Shown piece after piece: positions 7,713 through 16,630 of a stretch of 64,000 nucleotides of DNA. Every line of letters begins with the position of its first letter. The stretch's first letter is position 1. The notes under the pieces were generated by a model, which was not told the DNA's origin, searched no databases, and saw only the letters and a program-made list of their open reading frames with translations. A program made the position numbers and the translations under genes. Source of the stretch: Arthrobacter nitroguajacolicus_D (GTDB lineage: Bacteria; Actinomycetota; Actinomycetes; Actinomycetales; Micrococcaceae); contig NZ_JAVDSH010000006.1 in the NCBI RefSeq assembly GCF_031455195.1, positions 62,001 to 126,000 on the forward strand. Direction: 5' to 3'.

Positions 7713-8765
7713 CTAAAGTGCCGCCGCAATGGCGTCGCCAATGGCAGCTGTGCTGCGCGGCTCGCCGGTGCGGCTTTCGACGTCGGCGACTACTGCCGCT
7801 TCGATCTTGCGGGCCGCCGTGGTGTAGCCAAGGTGGTCCAGGAGGAGCACTGCGGAGAGGATGGCCGCGGTGGGGTCGGCTTTCTGCTGTCCGGCGATAT
7901 CCGGAGCGGAGCCGTGGACGGGTTCGAACATGGACGGTGCTGTGCGGTCCATGTTGATGTTGCCCGATGCCGCCAGGCCAATGCCGCCGGTGACGGCAGC
8001 GGCAAGGTCGGTGAGGATGTCGCCGAAGAGGTTGTCGGTGACGATGACATCGAAGCGGGAGGGCTCGGTCACCATGAAGATAGTGGCGGCGTCGATGTGC
8101 AGGTAGTCGTGGGTGACCTCGGGGAATTCCTTGGCCACTGCCTCGACGGTCCGCTTCCATAGGTGCCCGGCGAACACGAGCACGTTGTGCTTGTGGACGA
8201 GAGTGACGTGCTTGCGCGGACGCTCGCTGGCGCGGCGGAAGGCATCGCGGACGACACGCTCGACGCCGTGTGCCGTGTTGAGGGAAACCTCGGTAGCAAC
8301 TTCGTGCGGAGTGCCGCCACGCAAGGTTCCACCGTTGCCCACGTAGGGACCCTCGGTACCTTCGCGGACCACAATGAAGTCGATCGTTCCGGGGTTGGCC
8401 AAGGGGCTGCCGACGGTTCCGTACAGCCGGGACGGGCGCAGGTTCACGTAGTGGTCCAGGGTGAAGCGGAGCTTGAGGAGCATCTCGCGTTCGATGATGC
8501 CCGACGGGATGCGGGTGTCGCCGGGAGCAGCGCCCACGGCCCCGAAAAGGATGGCGTCACGGGTGCGCAGGTCTGTCAGGACCTCGTCCGGAAGGGTCTC
8601 ACCGGTCTCAAGCCAGTGCTGTGCACCGAGCTTGTAGTTGGTCAGCTCAAGGGAGACGCCTTCGGCGGCGACGGCCTTTTCGAGGACCTTGACGGCTTCG
8701 GCGATGACCTCTGGGCCAATGCCGTCGCCTGGGATGACAGCGAGATTGATGGACGTTGCACTCAT
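7713..8765 (-). CDS. leuB: 3-isopropylmalate dehydrogenase
   Basis: This 350-residue enzyme oxidises and decarboxylates 3-isopropylmalate with NAD in leucine synthesis. Motifs are LAVIPGDGIGPEV at the N-terminus, the Arg-rich substrate loop around LRPSRLYG, VTLVHKHNVL, DVIVTDNLFGDILTDLAAAVTGGIGLAAS and the nucleotide-binding FEPVHGSAPDIAGQQKADP. The start at 8765 (MSATSINLAVIPGDG) was chosen by family length; the frame stays open upstream to 9008, but that extension is unconserved and overlaps the divergent kinase gene. Confidence 0.95.
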   Translation of the reverse strand: MSATSINLAVIPGDGIGPEVIAEAVKVLEKAVAAEGVSLELTNYKLGAQHWLETGETLPDEVLTDLRTRDAILFGAVGAAPGDTRIPSGIIEREMLLKLRFTLDHYVNLRPSRLYGTVGSPLANPGTIDFIVVREGTEGPYVGNGGTLRGGTPHEVATEVSLNTAHGVERVVRDAFRRASERPRKHVTLVHKHNVLVFAGHLWKRTVEAVAKEFPEVTHDYLHIDAATIFMVTEPSRFDVIVTDNLFGDILTDLAAAVTGGIGLAASGNINMDRTAPSMFEPVHGSAPDIAGQQKADPTAAILSAVLLLDHLGYTTAARKIEAAVVADVESRTGEPRSTAAIGDAIAAAL

Positions 8766-8841
8766 ACGTCTATCTAGCCAAGCAATCCACATGCTGGTCA
8801 AAATCGTCTCACTCTGCGAACAACGCCTCGGTACGGGGTTA

Positions 8842-8855
8842 AGACCACGGCATGA
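8842..8855 (+). promoter_or_regulatory. Candidate response-regulator site ahead of the sensor kinase
   Basis: AGACCACGGCATGA lies 36 bp upstream of the kinase GTG, in the 126-bp divergent gap with leuB. The same 14-mer with one C/T change recurs at 10820-10833, ahead of the ABC exporter of the same locus. That placement suggests autoregulation plus control of the exporter. Confidence 0.5.
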
Positions 8856-8891
8856 TGCCCGGACGGTCCGCCTCCGCATAGAGTCGTATGC

Positions 8892-10076
8892 GTGGATAGC
8901 AGGCATGCAATATACGAATGGTTCCGGGTCAACCGCTTCAAAGTGGACCTTACGGCTACGTGCCTCCTGATCCTGCTCTTTGGGCCGGTCTATCTCCTTG
9001 CCGGGCACCCGTGGCTCGCACTCCTTTCCTGCAGCCTTCTGTTACCCCTCGCTTGGCGACGCACCCGGCCGGCCATGGCCGCCGTCGTCGTAATCCTTGT
9101 GTGCCTGGTCCAGTGGGCGGTGGGTGCGGAACCCGTGGCGGGCCAAATCGCCGTTCCACTCGTCATTTACGCCACCGCCGCTTACGGACCGGCCTGGGCA
9201 AGCCGGACAGTGTTGCTCGCAGGGATGCTTGGCGGCATCATGCTGACCACACGCGAGTTCTCCAGCAGTGCAGAGTCGGGCATCATGGGCCTCACCATCG
9301 GGGCCCTCTATACGGTGCTGATTTGGATGCTGGTGCTGGTGAGTTGGACGTTGGGGGACCTCACCCGCGTTCGACGTCTCCAGCTCCAGGCATTGGAGGA
9401 CCGCACCCGGCGGCTTGAAGTAGAACAGCAGCAGGAGCGCCAGTTGGCCGCAGCTGACGAACGATCCCATATTGCGCGGGAAATGCACGACATCGTGGCC
9501 CACTCTTTGTCCGTCATCATTACCCAGGCAGACGGCGCACGTTACGCAGCCGCAGCGAAGCCCGAACTCGCCACCGAAGCGCTGGCCACCATTGCCGCCA
9601 CAGGCAGGGATTCCCTGGCAGAGATGCGACGGCTGTTGGGCATCCTCCGCTCCGACGACGACTCCCCCACCCGCCCGCAACCCCGGCTTTCCGATCTGGA
9701 CGAGCTCCTTCTGGGTTTCCGCGCCGCGACGCTGCAGGTTGTCTTCGACCAAAGCGGCGTCCCCCGCAGGGCGCTTCCCGCCGGGGCGGAGCTGACCGCA
9801 TACCGCATCATCCAGGAGGCACTGACCAACGTCATCAAACATGCCGGCCCCAAGGCCAGTGCGCGGGTGACGCTCGCCTGGCAAGGCCGGGGCCTGCAGC
9901 TGGACATCGTCGACGACGGCCGGGGCGCCGCCGCTGATCCGCCGGCGGCAGGTGGCGGCAACGGCTTGCGGGGCATGGGCGAGCGCGTGTCCCTCTACGA
10001 TGGTTCCTTGACCGCAGGCCCGGAACAGGGCGGCGGTTTCCGCGTGTCCGCTTTCATCCCCTATTCGGAGGCCTAA
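8892..10076 (+). CDS. NarL/DesK-type sensor histidine kinase
   Basis: This 394-residue protein starts at GTG. The N-terminal 155 residues hold four to five hydrophobic helices and almost no extracellular loop, so it probably senses in or at the membrane. A short coiled region (LEVEQQQERQLAAADERS) leads to the HisKA_3 box REMHDIVAHSLSV with phospho-acceptor H199. The HATPase domain follows, with YRIIQEALTNVIKHA (N box), DIVDDGRGA (G1) and GNGLRGMGERV (G2). It phosphorylates the regulator encoded 3 bp downstream. It is divergent from leuB. Confidence 0.93.
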   Translation: MDSRHAIYEWFRVNRFKVDLTATCLLILLFGPVYLLAGHPWLALLSCSLLLPLAWRRTRPAMAAVVVILVCLVQWAVGAEPVAGQIAVPLVIYATAAYGPAWASRTVLLAGMLGGIMLTTREFSSSAESGIMGLTIGALYTVLIWMLVLVSWTLGDLTRVRRLQLQALEDRTRRLEVEQQQERQLAAADERSHIAREMHDIVAHSLSVIITQADGARYAAAAKPELATEALATIAATGRDSLAEMRRLLGILRSDDDSPTRPQPRLSDLDELLLGFRAATLQVVFDQSGVPRRALPAGAELTAYRIIQEALTNVIKHAGPKASARVTLAWQGRGLQLDIVDDGRGAAADPPAAGGGNGLRGMGERVSLYDGSLTAGPEQGGGFRVSAFIPYSEA

Positions 10077-10079
10077 CCC

Positions 10080-10793
10080 ATGTCCGATGTTCCTGCGCCC
10101 ATCCGGGTTGCCTTGGTGGACGACCAACACTTGGTCCGCTCGGGATTTGGCATGCTGATCAACTCCCAGCCGGATCTGGAAGTCGTGGCCGAAGCGGCGA
10201 ACGGCATCGAGGCTGTCCAGGCTTTGAGCGCCACAGCGGCCGACGTCGTCCTCATGGATGTCCGCATGCCCGGAATGGACGGCATTGAAGCAACCCGGCG
10301 CATCCTGGAGCAGGCAGCAAGCCAACCCGCGGGCTCACAGCGGGCAGAGGTCAAGATCGTCGTCTTGACCACCTTTGACCTGGACGAGTATGCCTTGGCT
10401 GCCATTCAGGCCGGCGCGAGCGGGTTCCTCCTCAAGGATGCCCCACCCGAGGAGCTCCTTGAGGCGATCCGCACCGTTTACCGTGGCGACGCTGTGATCG
10501 CCCCGTCCACTACCCGTCGCTTGCTGGACCATGTGGCGCCGCTCCTGAGGACCCAGACGCCAGAGCAGAGCCAGCACGCTGCGGCCGTCGAGAGCCTCAC
10601 GGCCCGCGAGCGCGAAGTGTTCCACCTGATCGCCCAAGGGCAGTCCAATCCTGAGATCGCGGCGGGGTTGTTCTTATCCGAAGCCACCGTGAAAACCCAT
10701 GTGGGCCACATCCTGGCCAAGCTCGGCGCCAGGGACCGCGTCCAGGTTGTGGTCATCGCTTATGAGACCGGCGTGGTTGCGCCTGGGGCGTAG
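10080..10793 (+). CDS. NarL/LuxR-family response regulator
   Basis: This 237-residue regulator has a receiver domain (residues 7-130) with VDDQ acids, phospho-acceptor D60 in VVLMDVRMPGMDG and the conserved Lys of GFLLKDA. A C-terminal LuxR-type helix-turn-helix follows (LTAREREVFHLIAQGQSNPEIAAGLFLSE...VKTHVGHILAKLGARDR). It is the partner of the kinase 3 bp upstream and probably binds the 14-bp motif found ahead of both the kinase and the exporter. Confidence 0.95.
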   Translation: MSDVPAPIRVALVDDQHLVRSGFGMLINSQPDLEVVAEAANGIEAVQALSATAADVVLMDVRMPGMDGIEATRRILEQAASQPAGSQRAEVKIVVLTTFDLDEYALAAIQAGASGFLLKDAPPEELLEAIRTVYRGDAVIAPSTTRRLLDHVAPLLRTQTPEQSQHAAAVESLTAREREVFHLIAQGQSNPEIAAGLFLSEATVKTHVGHILAKLGARDRVQVVVIAYETGVVAPGA

Positions 10794-10819
10794 CCTCATC
10801 CCGGGTGCCTGCCGGGCTC

Positions 10820-10833
10820 AGACCACGGTATGA
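10820..10833 (+). promoter_or_regulatory. Candidate response-regulator site ahead of the ABC exporter
   Basis: AGACCACGGTATGA matches the site at 8842-8855 in 13 of 14 positions. It lies 68 bp upstream of the ABC ATPase start, in the 108-bp gap after the response regulator gene. Confidence 0.5.
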
Positions 10834-10901
10834 GTTGGCGTGTCCGGGAATCGGTCCCCGGCCCGATCCGGCAGGGGTGCACCGAACCCTAGCGTGGAAG
10901 C

Positions 10902-11696
10902 ATGACAACATTCATGCCTCTCCCCCACCCTTCAGGAACAAACCGGCCCGAGGGATCGGACGCTGCCCAAGCCCGTCCCGCCGTCGAAGCTTTCAAGCTG
11001 ACCAAAAGCTACGGGCGTGCCGATACGAGCGTTACGGCCCTGGACGGAGTGTCGGTGAGTTTCGACGCCGGGAAGTTCACGGCCATCATGGGGCCCTCCG
11101 GATCCGGCAAGTCCACCCTCATGCATTGCCTGGCAGGCCTGGACTCGGCGGATTCCGGCCGCATCGTGCTGGGTGGCACGGAGTTGACCGGTCTCAACGA
11201 CCGCCAGCTCACCGCGCTGAGGCGTGAAAGGATCGGCTTTGTCTTCCAGGCTTTCAACCTGGTGCCCACGCTCACGGCCGAGCAGAACATCACGCTTCCG
11301 CTCGCATTGGCGGGCACAACGGCCGACGCCGGGTGGCTGGATACCGTTGTCAGCACCCTTGGCCTGAAGGATCGCCTGAAGCACCGTCCACATGAGCTCT
11401 CCGGGGGCCAGCAGCAGCGCGTGGCAGTAGCCCGGGCGCTGTTGACCCGTCCCGACGTCGTCTTCGGTGACGAACCTACCGGCAACCTGGACTCGAAGGC
11501 CGGCGGCGAAGTTCTTGCTTTGCTTCGCCGGAGCAGCCAGGAAATGGGCCAGACCATCATCATGGTCACCCACGATCCCGTGGCCGCAAGCTATGCGGAC
11601 CGGGTGGTGCTGATGAGCGACGGTGGCCTTGTGGGAGAAATCCACGACCCCACAGCAGATTCTGTCCTGGCCGCCCTTGGCAAGCTGGGGGCGTAA
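10902..11696 (+). CDS. MacB/LolD-type ABC exporter ATPase
   Basis: This 264-residue ATPase has Walker A GPSGSGKST, Q-loop VFQAFNLVP, signature LSGGQQQR, Walker B VVFGDEPTGNLDS and the switch His of VTHDP. It is the type that pairs with FtsX/MacB permeases for drug, peptide or lipid export. About 30 unconserved residues precede the domain. Its partner permease starts 3 bp downstream, so the two form one unit, probably induced by the two-component system just upstream. Confidence 0.93.
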   Translation: MTTFMPLPHPSGTNRPEGSDAAQARPAVEAFKLTKSYGRADTSVTALDGVSVSFDAGKFTAIMGPSGSGKSTLMHCLAGLDSADSGRIVLGGTELTGLNDRQLTALRRERIGFVFQAFNLVPTLTAEQNITLPLALAGTTADAGWLDTVVSTLGLKDRLKHRPHELSGGQQQRVAVARALLTRPDVVFGDEPTGNLDSKAGGEVLALLRRSSQEMGQTIIMVTHDPVAASYADRVVLMSDGGLVGEIHDPTADSVLAALGKLGA

Positions 11697-11699
11697 GGC

Positions 11700-14168
11700 A
11701 TGTTGCGTGTTGCACTGTCCCAATTGACGACGCACTACCGGCGGTTCGTGGCGATTGGACTTGCCGTGATGTTGTCGGTGATGTTCCTCGCTGCCACCCT
11801 CATGGTGGGCGCAAGCACCAATGCATCCTTGGGTGCGAGTATTGGCGAGGCCTACCGTAAAGCGGATCTCGTGGCGACGTCCAAGAACGGCGAACCGTTC
11901 ACCCAGGCTGCCGTGGATGCTGCTGTTTCTTCACCTGCTGTGGCGGACAGCTACGCGGAGCGGTCCACGTATGTAACCTTCCAGGCTGGCGGAGGTGAGC
12001 AATTCGGCCGCCTTCGGAATGCAGCCCCAGCCTCCTTGGAGGGCGCTGTCCTCTCCTCCGGTTCCATGCCTTCGCAGGCTTTGGAAGCTGCTGTTGACGT
12101 CAAGACCGCCGGACATCTGGGGCTTACCGTCGGCAGCACGCTGGAGTTGCACGGGGCGGGTCCGGTCAAGAACGCGAAGGTGACCATTACGGGGCTGATG
12201 CAGGCCACGAATGATCCTTTTTCGTCCTCGGCCGCCCAGTTGCTTGCCTCCGACACGGTGCTCAACGCTGTGCAGGACGCCGGGGCCGGGTATACGGGTC
12301 TGCAGTTCGCACTCAAACCCGGGGAGGACGTGTCCGCGGCGAAGGACTACATCTCCCACAGGATGGAAGCTGCCGGGGCTGTGTCGCCCGTCGTCGAAAC
12401 AGCCCAGGAGAAGGTCACCTCGACGGTCGCCATGCTCAGCGCCGGACAGGACCAGTTGACGGTAGTCCTGCTCGCCTTCGCTGGAGTGGCCATCCTCGTA
12501 TCCACCTTGGTGGTGGCCAACACGTTCTCTGTCCTGGTGGCTCAACGGACCCGGGAATTGGCGCTGCTGCGGTGCCTGGGCGCCGGGCGTTCCCAGATCC
12601 GCGGGTCTGTCCTGCTCGAAGCCCTCGCGGTCGGATTCATTTCCTCTGTGCTGGGCGTCCTTGCCGCCACCGGCCTGATGACAGCCTTGATCGCCTGGGC
12701 CAAGTCCCAACCGGAGCAGGCCTTCGCGACGCTGGCGGTTCCGCCGTCGGCCATTATTGCCGGCTTGGTGGCCGGAACCCTGTTGACCGTAGTTGCGGCG
12801 TTGGTGCCTGCTAAGGCGGCGACCGCTGTGGCGCCTCTTGCCGCTTTGCGGCCCGCCGATGACGCGTCCGTCCGGAACCGGCGTGGCAGGCTGCGCCTCG
12901 TCATTGGGTTGCTGGCTTTGTTGGGTGGCGCTGGCCTGCTGGCATACGGGAGCCTGAACGTGGCGCTGCCCGTTGCGTTGCTGGGTGGCGCAGCGTCGTT
13001 CGTGGGCATCCTGCTCTGCTCCACACTCTTCATCCCCTCGGTGGTCGCTTTGGCTGGCCGTCTGGCGGCACCGGCCGGCGTGCCCGGCAGGCTTGCCGCC
13101 GTCAATGCCACCCGCAACCCGGCGCGTACTTCGGCCACGGCTGCGGCCCTGCTGATTGGCGTGACCCTGGTGTCCCTCATGATGACGGGCGCGGCGACGT
13201 CGCGGCAGGCGTTCAACGACACCCTTGCGGAGAACTACCCCGTTGACCTTTCCGCCCAGACTGCCGTGGACGGCACGGCCAACCTTTCCCAGGCAGTGGA
13301 CAGGATCAAAACGCTCGACGGCGTCAGCGCTGCGGTCCTGCTGCAGGCGGTGGGAACCTTGAAGGACGGGGCCACTCCCGATGGCGGACGAACCGTCTAT
13401 GCCCTCCCGGCAGCTGATGCAGGATCAGTGTTGCGGGATATCAACCTGAAGCCTTCTCCTGGCATGGTGTACCTGCCTGAAGACTCGGTTGCCGGCCGCG
13501 CAGCCATCGGAACGACTGCCGGCGATGTGTCGCTCGAATCGAAGGTTTTGCGTACCCGGAACGTCCCTGCCTTCGTTGAAGCAACCAGCATTGCTTCGGC
13601 GCCGCTGCCGGAAACCCCCGGTATGGTGTGGGTGAAGCTGGACGACTCCGTCTCGGGGGACCGGGTTCAGGCCATCCAAAAGGAGATCGCGTCGGCCCTC
13701 GGCGTACCGGAACGCACTGTCAGCGGTGCGGCGATCGAACGTGTGACGTTCAACAGCATCATCGATGTCCTGCTGCTGGTGGTCACGGGGTTGCTGGGCG
13801 TGGCCGTGGTCATTGCCTTGATCGGTGTGGCGAATACCCTGTCACTCTCCGTCCTCGAACGGACCCGCGAGAACTCGCTGCTTCGTGCACTGGGGCTGAC
13901 CAAGGGCCAGCTCCGCGGGATGCTGGCTATCGAAGCCGTGCTGGTTGCGGGAGTGTCCGCCCTCCTGGGGGCCGGGATGGGCGTCGTCTACGGCTGGCTC
14001 GGCGCACAGGCCACCCTCGGCGGTGTGGCGACCGTCGTTCCCGCTGTGCCGTGGATGCAACTGCTGGCCGTCTTCGGTGTGGCCGTGGTGGCCGGGCTGC
14101 TCGCATCAGTGATTCCGGCCCGGCGTGCGGCACGTTTGTCCCCTGTCGAAGGGCTTGCCACCGCTTGA
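11700..14168 (+). CDS. FtsX-type ABC exporter permease
   Basis: This 822-residue membrane protein has an N-terminal helix (residues 15-40), a large extracytoplasmic region, and a first FtsX three-helix block (about 250-380) ending in PAKAATAVAPLAALRP. A central pair of helices, a second extracytoplasmic region and a final FtsX block (about 690-815) ending IPARRAARLSPVEGLA follow. This duplicated layout is common in actinobacteria and is often seen next to two-component systems that answer cell-envelope stress or peptide antibiotics. That role is inferred; the substrate is unknown. Confidence 0.9.
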   Translation: MLRVALSQLTTHYRRFVAIGLAVMLSVMFLAATLMVGASTNASLGASIGEAYRKADLVATSKNGEPFTQAAVDAAVSSPAVADSYAERSTYVTFQAGGGEQFGRLRNAAPASLEGAVLSSGSMPSQALEAAVDVKTAGHLGLTVGSTLELHGAGPVKNAKVTITGLMQATNDPFSSSAAQLLASDTVLNAVQDAGAGYTGLQFALKPGEDVSAAKDYISHRMEAAGAVSPVVETAQEKVTSTVAMLSAGQDQLTVVLLAFAGVAILVSTLVVANTFSVLVAQRTRELALLRCLGAGRSQIRGSVLLEALAVGFISSVLGVLAATGLMTALIAWAKSQPEQAFATLAVPPSAIIAGLVAGTLLTVVAALVPAKAATAVAPLAALRPADDASVRNRRGRLRLVIGLLALLGGAGLLAYGSLNVALPVALLGGAASFVGILLCSTLFIPSVVALAGRLAAPAGVPGRLAAVNATRNPARTSATAAALLIGVTLVSLMMTGAATSRQAFNDTLAENYPVDLSAQTAVDGTANLSQAVDRIKTLDGVSAAVLLQAVGTLKDGATPDGGRTVYALPAADAGSVLRDINLKPSPGMVYLPEDSVAGRAAIGTTAGDVSLESKVLRTRNVPAFVEATSIASAPLPETPGMVWVKLDDSVSGDRVQAIQKEIASALGVPERTVSGAAIERVTFNSIIDVLLLVVTGLLGVAVVIALIGVANTLSLSVLERTRENSLLRALGLTKGQLRGMLAIEAVLVAGVSALLGAGMGVVYGWLGAQATLGGVATVVPAVPWMQLLAVFGVAVVAGLLASVIPARRAARLSPVEGLATA

Positions 14169-14193
14169 CGCTCCATCACCAAATAGCCCTTAA

Positions 14194-14252
14194 AGCGGAA
14201 CGCTCCCGCATTGCCTCCGGTCCTGCCGGTGGAAATGCGGGAGCGTTCCGCT
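14194..14252. terminator. Bidirectional terminator between the exporter and metG
   Basis: A 19-bp perfect stem (arms 14194-14212 and 14234-14252, starting AGCGGAACGCTCCCG) lies in the 112-bp gap between two convergent genes. Confidence 0.85.
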
Positions 14253-14280
14253 GAAGGGTATGGTTCCTGGAAGAGCGCTG

Positions 14281-15840
14281 CTAGGCCTCGGCGGGTTCCT
14301 CGAAGCGCGGGAAGACCGGCGCAGGTGCCGGCAGTTCTGTGCCCGCGACGATCGGCGTGGCGATCGCAGCGAACTGGCGGGCGTCGCCTTCCGGCTGCCC
14401 AAGGACCTCGAGGAGCTTCGCCGACGACGACGGCATCACCGGCTGGGCGAGGATCGCCACGATCCGGACCACTTCCAAGGTGACGTAAAGGACAGTGTTC
14501 ATCCGTTCGACGTCCGTTTTACGCAGCACCCAGGGGGCCTGCTCGGCGAAGTAGGCATTGGTATCACCCAGCACGGCCCAGATGGCTTCGAGGGCGCGGC
14601 TGAATTCCTGCTTGTCGAACGCCGAGCGCGCGATGTCCAACAGTTCACCGGCCCGGGCCAGCAGGGCGGTGTCCTCCTCCGTGAACGCACCGGGCGTGGG
14701 TACCTTGCCCTCGCAGTTCTTCGCCACCATGGACAGCGAACGCTGGGCAAGGTTTCCGAAGTTGTTGGCGAGGTCGGAGTTCATCCGGCCTACGATCGCT
14801 TCGTGGTTGTAATTGCCGTCAGCGCCGAACGGAACTTCGCGGAGGAAGAAGTATCGGCACTGGTCCAGGCCGTACTGCGCCACGAAGTCCTGCGGTGCTA
14901 CCACGTTGCCCAGGGACTTGGACATCTTGACGCCGTTGTTGGTGAGGAAGCCATGGATCATGACGCGCTTCGGCAATTCCAGACCGGCGCTCATCAGGAA
15001 CGCGGGCCAGTAGATGGCGTGGAACCGCGAGATGTCCTTGCCGATCACGTGGACGTCGGCCGGCCAGAACTTCCTGAACGATTCGGACTCGACGTCCGGG
15101 TACCCCACACCAGTGAGGTAGTTGGTCAGTGCGTCCACCCAGACGTACATGACGTGTTTTTCATCGCCCGGAACCGGAACACCCCAGTCGAAGGTGGTGC
15201 GGCTGATGGACAGGTCTTCGAGGCCCCGCTTGACAAAGCTGATGACCTCGTTGAAACGGGACTGTGGAGCACCGAACTCCGGCTGTTCCCCGTAGAGCTC
15301 CAGGAGCTTGTCCTGGTAGTTGGAGAGCCGGAAGAAGTAGCTTTCCTCAGCCGTCCAGGTGACCAGCGTGTCCGTTTCCTTGGAGTAACGGAGGCCGTCC
15401 TCCTTGACCACGGTGTCGTCCTCGACGTAGTACGCCTCGTCGCGGACCGAATACCAGCCCTCGTACTTGGACAAGTAGATGTCGCCGTTGGCTTCCATCT
15501 TCTTCCAGATGGCCTGCGAGGCAGCGTAGTGGTCCTTGTCCGTGGTGCGGATGAAGCGGTCGTGGGAGATGCCCAGGTCCTGGCTCATCTGCTTGAACGC
15601 CGCAGAGTTCCGGTCCGCGAGCTGCTTGGCAGTGATGCCTTCCTTCTCCGCGGACTGTTGCATCTTGAGCCCGTGCTCGTCCGTTCCGGTCATGAAGAAC
15701 ACCTCGTGACCGTCAAGCCGCTTGAAGCGCGCCATGGCATCCGTTGCAATGACCTCATAGGCGTGTCCGATGTGCGGCACGCCGTTGGGGTAGCTGATTG
15801 CGGTGGTGATGTAGAACGGGGATTTCTCTGGAGACGTCAC
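14281..15840 (-). CDS. metG: Methionyl-tRNA synthetase
   Basis: This 519-residue class I synthetase has the HIGH motif in YPNGVPHIGHAYE, the WYSVRDEAYY region, and KMSKS in GVKMSKSLGN, followed by a helical anticodon domain. The zinc knuckle cysteines are absent and there is no C-terminal tRNA-binding domain, the compact form usual in actinobacteria. It converges on the FtsX exporter, with a shared terminator between them. Confidence 0.96.
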   Translation of the reverse strand: MTSPEKSPFYITTAISYPNGVPHIGHAYEVIATDAMARFKRLDGHEVFFMTGTDEHGLKMQQSAEKEGITAKQLADRNSAAFKQMSQDLGISHDRFIRTTDKDHYAASQAIWKKMEANGDIYLSKYEGWYSVRDEAYYVEDDTVVKEDGLRYSKETDTLVTWTAEESYFFRLSNYQDKLLELYGEQPEFGAPQSRFNEVISFVKRGLEDLSISRTTFDWGVPVPGDEKHVMYVWVDALTNYLTGVGYPDVESESFRKFWPADVHVIGKDISRFHAIYWPAFLMSAGLELPKRVMIHGFLTNNGVKMSKSLGNVVAPQDFVAQYGLDQCRYFFLREVPFGADGNYNHEAIVGRMNSDLANNFGNLAQRSLSMVAKNCEGKVPTPGAFTEEDTALLARAGELLDIARSAFDKQEFSRALEAIWAVLGDTNAYFAEQAPWVLRKTDVERMNTVLYVTLEVVRIVAILAQPVMPSSSAKLLEVLGQPEGDARQFAAIATPIVAGTELPAPAPVFPRFEEPAEA

Positions 15841-15874
15841 TCTAAAAAGTTACCTTTATTTCGGATGAAAGAGC

Positions 15875-16630
15875 TTAGTTAAGTTCGGTCAGCGTATCGC
15901 TGAGGCGGACCAACTCGTGGTCATGGGAAGCCACCATGACGGCGATGCCGTCGCTGGTGGTGTCCTTCAGGATTCCGATAATGCGGTTGGCTGCGGCACG
16001 GTCGAGGCTGGCAGTGGGCTCGTCCACCACCAGGACACGGGTGCCCAGGATCAGTGCGCGAGCAATGGCCACGCGCTGGCGTTCGCCACCTGAAAGCTGG
16101 GCGGGACGGTGCCGCATTCGACGGCCCAGGCCCACCAGGTCCAAAAGGTCCTTGGCCATTTCCGTGCGCTGCTCCACTTCGCCATCGGGAACGGCGGGAA
16201 GCAGGACGTTCTCCAACGCGCTCATGCCGTCGATCAAGGCACCGCCCTGATCGACGTAACCGATGAGGGCACGACGGCGGTCCGCGATTTCGTCGTCGCC
16301 CATCGTGTCCAGCGCCACGCCTTCCCAGAAGACCTTGCCCGACGTCGGCAGCGTAAGTCCGGCGCTGACCGTCAGGATACTGGTCTTGCCGGAGCCGCTT
16401 CGGCCGGCGATACAGTGCATCTCACCGGCGTGCAGCGTCAGGTTGAAGTCATCGACGACGTCGACTTCCTCGGCTCCGCCTTTGTCGCCACCGTAGTGGA
16501 TGGTGACGCGGCTCAGTTCCAGGGGCGTTGCGTGGTCCGCTGCCCGCACGATCGTGTTGGCTCGGGTCTGCAGCGACTCTTCCGTGGATTCCGGGGTGGC
16601 CGCCAGCTCGGGGTTGAGGTTGTCAGTCAT
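15875..16630 (-). CDS. ABC exporter ATPase paired with the 936-residue permease
   Basis: This 251-residue ATPase has Walker A AGRSGSGKTS, signature LSGGERQR, Walker B VLVVDEPTASLD and the switch His of ASHDHE. The Q-loop region reads YVDQGGALIDGMSALENVLLP, typical of FtsX partners. Its ATG overlaps the permease stop by 4 bp (ATGA, 16627-16630), so translation is coupled and the pair forms one exporter. An earlier in-frame start inside the permease gene was rejected because it adds unconserved residues. The substrate is unknown. Confidence 0.92.
   Translation of the reverse strand: MTDNLNPELAATPESTEESLQTRANTIVRAADHATPLELSRVTIHYGGDKGGAEEVDVVDDFNLTLHAGEMHCIAGRSGSGKTSILTVSAGLTLPTSGKVFWEGVALDTMGDDEIADRRRALIGYVDQGGALIDGMSALENVLLPAVPDGEVEQRTEMAKDLLDLVGLGRRMRHRPAQLSGGERQRVAIARALILGTRVLVVDEPTASLDRAAANRIIGILKDTTSDGIAVMVASHDHELVRLSDTLTELN

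Noticed and set aside
14260..15882. Plus-strand open frame of 540 codons opposite metG
   Set aside because: It mirrors metG codon for codon and has no domain signal; metG on the other strand has HIGH and KMSKS motifs.
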